Positions 4,216-6,404 of a stretch of 6,404 nucleotides of DNA are shown here, in pieces (position 1 is the first letter of the stretch; each line of letters opens with the position of its first letter). The notes under the pieces were generated by a model. That model did not search any database. It was not told the origin of the DNA and saw only the letters and a program-made list of their open reading frames with translations. Origin of the DNA: Nitrospirota bacterium (lineage in GTDB: Bacteria > Nitrospinota > Nitrospinia > Nitrospinales > Nitrospinaceae); NCBI GenBank assembly GCA_030600405.1, contig JAUVMD010000077.1, forward strand, positions 1 to 6,404, given 5' to 3'. The translations under genes and the position numbers were made by a program.

Positions 4216-5019
4216 TTATCCCAAGCCTTCGATGTGTTTGGCTTCAAATCCGTATTCGTCAAACGACTTCCATCCCTCGGCCAGCATTTTCTTGGTGTAT
4301 TTGGACATCAAATTAGCCTGGGAATGATTGGGATCGATTTCCAGAGTCTTTTTAGTCAGCTTTAAAGCTTTTTGGACATCCTGAATCTCTGCCCCATACT
4401 TGGCAATCTGACGGGATTTATCGATCAAGTCTGATGCCCATTTGTAATAAATATTAGCCAGTTGAACCGGTGCTTCCTTACCGATGTAGTCTACCAGTTC
4501 GTCATCGGCTTTTAACTGCGGAAGAAATTCTATCGCTTTCTGGAAGTGATTAATCGGAGTCGTGTAATCCTCCTCGAAAACCTCGACGATGGAATCCCCC
4601 GGCTTGTGAGCGGAATGCAAACCGATAGAACTCTTCACCACCACGGATTGGATTCCGGATAGCAACTGATGAAAAATCAGATTGCCGATTCCATAATGAA
4701 TGATAGCATGAAAGTCTTGGTCCGTATCGCATTCAAGAGCGCGTTCGTATTCGGCTTTGGCTTCCGCCCGGTCTCCCAACTCTTCCAGCGCTTCGGCCAG
4801 ATTGTAATGATGAACGCAATTATCCGGCTCTTCTTCAAGAACAGCACGGAACTCCTCAATCTGCGCCTCCAGATCGAACTCTGCCAGATCCCCGCCTTCT
4901 TTCTCAAGCTTGTCGAGGGCCGCTTCGTCCTCCTCGACTTCCTGCAGGTTGGAATCGGCCTCTTCACCAGCCGCAGGTTGTTCCGGCACGGTGTTTTCTT
5001 CTTTATCTTCCGAGCTCAT
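4216..5019 (-). CDS. Acidic tetratricopeptide-repeat protein
   Basis: A 267-aa protein from the ATG at 5019. A TTG two codons upstream (5025) lies closer to the AGGA at about 5034-5031 and is a real alternative start. There is no signal peptide or membrane segment, so it should be cytoplasmic. Residues 1-65 are strongly acidic, Pro/Glu/Ala-rich and probably disordered (EEADSNLQEVEEDEAALDKL). A clear TPR unit lies at about 66-99 (PDNCVHHYNLAEALEELGDR, then AEAKAEYERALECD). Helices at about 103-170 and 182-200 look like a degenerate repeat (INHFQKAIEFLPQL) with inserts. A C-terminal TPR-like pair lies at about 212-245 (VQKALKLTKKTLEIDPNHSQA). TPRs make protein-protein scaffolds; no enzyme domain is visible. 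It sits between the exported DUF1566 gene and the LRR gene with short gaps, so it is probably in the same transcript. Partner unknown. Confidence 0.92.
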   Translation of the reverse strand: MSSEDKEENTVPEQPAAGEEADSNLQEVEEDEAALDKLEKEGGDLAEFDLEAQIEEFRAVLEEEPDNCVHHYNLAEALEELGDRAEAKAEYERALECDTDQDFHAIIHYGIGNLIFHQLLSGIQSVVVKSSIGLHSAHKPGDSIVEVFEEDYTTPINHFQKAIEFLPQLKADDELVDYIGKEAPVQLANIYYKWASDLIDKSRQIAKYGAEIQDVQKALKLTKKTLEIDPNHSQANLMSKYTKKMLAEGWKSFDEYGFEAKHIEGLG

Positions 5020-5047
5020 GATCAAAGAATTCCTATAGGCCGGAGGC

Positions 5048-5719
5048 TCATTTTTTGGCCAATTCCGAACCGTTGTTATCGCGCACCGCGCGAATCACAC
5101 TGAGGGAATGCTGGATGCCCCCCTTCATGCTCAAATAAGGCTTGCCTCGGATGTAATTATACCCCCAGGCCATATCTCCCTTGGCCTCCTCGCTGGACCA
5201 GTAACAGCAATGGCTCTTTCCAAATATGGGATCAATATGCAGTTCATTTTTGGTCCAGTAATAGTTCCAGGGAATCGATAGCTTTTCATCATACAGAGTG
5301 GCCAACTCCTTACGGGTTGGCAAGCGCCAGTTAATCGCCCCCCCAATTTTTTTTTCATTGAGCTCGCGAATATAATCCTGGGCTTTGTGCCAGTTGATCC
5401 ACTGCTTGCGGGTTTGATACGAATCGATCTGCACCCAGATCAGTTTTGTTTCGAGATCGGTCACGGTTCCGTTTGTATTGTCCTGGAATCGTGGATTATC
5501 GGAGGAGGGGGCAGCATCTGTTTTCGGATCGGTCAACGTCAAAATCTGCCCGCCGAATTCATAATCCGTCTTGTCTTTCTTTGCCTGTTGCGCCGCCGGA
5601 TTATCCGGTACCGTCTCGTCTGCCAGACCTGTAGAAGGGACAACCGCCAAGGCGATCGATAGAAAAATTACTTCCAATGCCGGTAGGGTCTGCCGTCGAA
5701 GCAGGTTGATATTTGCCAT
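5048..5719 (-). CDS. Exported DUF1566 (Lcl_C-like) domain protein
   Basis: A 223-aa protein. The ATG at 5719 is chosen because it follows the upstream TAG stop, has GAGG 9 nt upstream, and begins a good Sec signal peptide: MANINLLRRQ, a hydrophobic core at about residues 12-27, and likely cleavage after GLA (residue 33). A longer frame from 5839 would overlap the NHL gene and bury this signal. Residues 35-75 are a low-complexity linker. The DUF1566 domain spans about 77-215: RFQDNTNGTVTD, LIWVQIDS, INWRLPTRKELATLYDE, HIDPIF, CCYWSS, MAWGYNY and VIRAVRD. DUF1566/Lcl_C is best known from secreted or surface proteins such as the Legionella collagen-like adhesin C-terminus, so periplasmic or surface placement is expected. 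Adjacent Cys171-Cys172 are the only cysteines of the mature protein. The coding strand has a run of nine A followed by TT and seven G (5355-5338) inside NEKKIGG. A TPR gene follows after 28 nt. The binding target is unknown. Confidence 0.93.
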   Translation of the reverse strand: MANINLLRRQTLPALEVIFLSIALAVVPSTGLADETVPDNPAAQQAKKDKTDYEFGGQILTLTDPKTDAAPSSDNPRFQDNTNGTVTDLETKLIWVQIDSYQTRKQWINWHKAQDYIRELNEKKIGGAINWRLPTRKELATLYDEKLSIPWNYYWTKNELHIDPIFGKSHCCYWSSEEAKGDMAWGYNYIRGKPYLSMKGGIQHSLSVIRAVRDNNGSELAKK

Positions 5720-5735
5720 TCGTTGCATCCTCACG

Positions 5736-6404
5736 CTACTCGTCTGTGGGAACCCAATCCGGCTCCCAGGACAGGCACAACCCTGAAGGATTGTGAAACT
5801 GTTTTTCCTCGCTACCCACCGATCCCCATTTGGCGACAAAATTCAAATCCGGATCGAACTTTTGAATGCGGTGGTTCAGCGTGTCAACGACAAACACAAA
5901 ACCGTAGGGATCTTCAACCACCGCCATCGGGCAGTTGAACTGGCCGTCGCGTTTTCCGAACTCACCAACGACCCGGATAAAGTTTCCTTCGCGATCGAAT
6001 ATTTGCATCCGGTTCTGGCTTTTTTCCACCACCAGCAGGGTGCCGTCATTGCGCACCGTCAAGTCGCAGGGAAAGTTAAAACGTCCTTCCTCGAATCCAT
6101 ACTCGCCGAACTTGGACAGAAACTGTCCATCTTCGTTGAAAATCTGGATGCGTTGGTTGTCGCGGTCGGCTACATAAATATTGCCTTCCTGATCCAACGC
6201 GACACCCGTGGGGAATTTGCAGAACCCGTCGAAATCTCCCGGAAAACCAAACCCCAGCAGGAAATCGCCGTCGTGATCATAGCGCTTCAGGGAATGGTTA
6301 TGGGTATCGACCACCAGGATGGTTCCTCCGGGTTCAGAGACGATGGCCTCCGGCCAGTAGAATTTTTCCTGCCCCCAGCCCTCGGTACCCACCGACAGAA
6401 TGAA
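5736..6404 (-). CDS. NHL-repeat beta-propeller protein (5' end outside window)
   Basis: The frame is open to the window edge (it reads F-I-L-S-V-G-T-E-G upstream of a possible internal GTG at 6392), so the true start lies beyond 6404; 222 residues and a TAG stop are visible. At least four NHL repeats of about 45 residues follow one another, each with the pattern FxxPxxVxxxxxGxIxVxDxxNxRIQxFDxxGxFxxxxG: clear cores are VVDTHNHSLKRYD, VADRDNQRIQIFNEDG, VVEKSQNRMQIFDREG and VVDTLNHRIQKFDPD. A fifth, incomplete repeat (FHNPSGLCLSW) ends the protein, which suits a propeller closed by a strand from the missing N-terminus. NHL propellers usually bind protein, RNA or ligands; some are enzymes, but no catalytic residues can be assigned here. 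Export cannot be judged without the N-terminus. It lies 16 nt upstream of the exported DUF1566 gene and is probably cotranscribed with it. Family is secure, function unknown. Confidence 0.93.
   Translation of the reverse strand, partial: FILSVGTEGWGQEKFYWPEAIVSEPGGTILVVDTHNHSLKRYDHDGDFLLGFGFPGDFDGFCKFPTGVALDQEGNIYVADRDNQRIQIFNEDGQFLSKFGEYGFEEGRFNFPCDLTVRNDGTLLVVEKSQNRMQIFDREGNFIRVVGEFGKRDGQFNCPMAVVEDPYGFVFVVDTLNHRIQKFDPDLNFVAKWGSVGSEEKQFHNPSGLCLSWEPDWVPTDE

Noticed and set aside
5720..5839. 40-residue N-terminal extension of the exported DUF1566 protein
   Set aside because: It overlaps the end of the NHL gene, has no domain character, and would bury the signal peptide that begins at the ATG at 5719.
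1..6404. Mobile island or prophage
   Set aside because: No integrase, transposase, terminal repeat, tRNA or phage structural gene is visible.

Overview
This is a bacterial chromosomal window, near 50% GC by eye and coding almost wall to wall. Every gene I can support lies on the minus strand, so the window is transcribed from high coordinates towards low. I see no transposase, integrase, tRNA, rRNA, CRISPR array or plasmid function. The taxon cannot be fixed from sequence alone. Shine-Dalgarno sites and signal peptides are ordinary Gram-negative-like. Abundant NHL, TPR, LRR and DUF1566/Lcl_C domains would suit a Nitrospinota- or deltaproteobacteria-like environmental bacterium, but that is a guess.

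The dominant signal is a repeated family. Six separate genes carry a DUF1566/Lcl_C (Pfam PF07603-type) domain. Its landmarks are an N-terminal DNGDGTVTD-like loop, an [LIY]xW strand, a central GxxDWRLPT motif, an IDPxF motif, a W[ST] motif and a terminal VRxVR strand. They lie at 5048-5719, 2350-2844, 1707-2147, 1012-1659, 229-738 and 1-215 (cut by the window edge). Only the 5048-5719 protein has a signal peptide; the four other complete ones look cytoplasmic. The copies are divergent at DNA level, so this is an old expansion and not a recent duplication.

Layout in transcription order: (A) 6404-3776 is an operon-like set with gaps of 16, 28 and 44 nt: an NHL beta-propeller protein (5' end off the window), an exported DUF1566 protein, an acidic TPR protein and a small ribonuclease-inhibitor-type LRR protein. 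(B) 3775-3467 is a 309-nt gap with a 9-bp-arm palindrome, a possible three-way-junction structure, an 11-bp direct repeat and an AT-rich promoter-like stretch. (C) 3466-2975 encodes a small secreted protein of unknown function, closed by a strong intrinsic terminator at 2916-2950. (D) 2844-2350 is a stand-alone DUF1566 gene whose likely promoter overlaps the terminator T-tract. (E) 2349-2148 is a leader or promoter region with a TATAAT box and a 10-bp-arm hairpin just before the next start codon. (F) 2147-1 is a tight operon-like run (gaps 47, 40, 17, 13 nt): DUF1566, acidic-tailed DUF1566, a 71-aa glutaredoxin-like protein with a CPYT active site, DUF1566, and a truncated DUF1566.

No biochemical role is known to me for such a cluster. 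The modules are mostly binding or scaffold folds: DUF1566 is generally linked to C-type-lectin-like folds, with NHL propeller, TPR and LRR beside it. The single plausible redox protein sits inside the DUF1566 operon. The best-supported novelty is this multi-copy, mainly cytoplasmic DUF1566 array with an embedded monothiol-type glutaredoxin-like gene.
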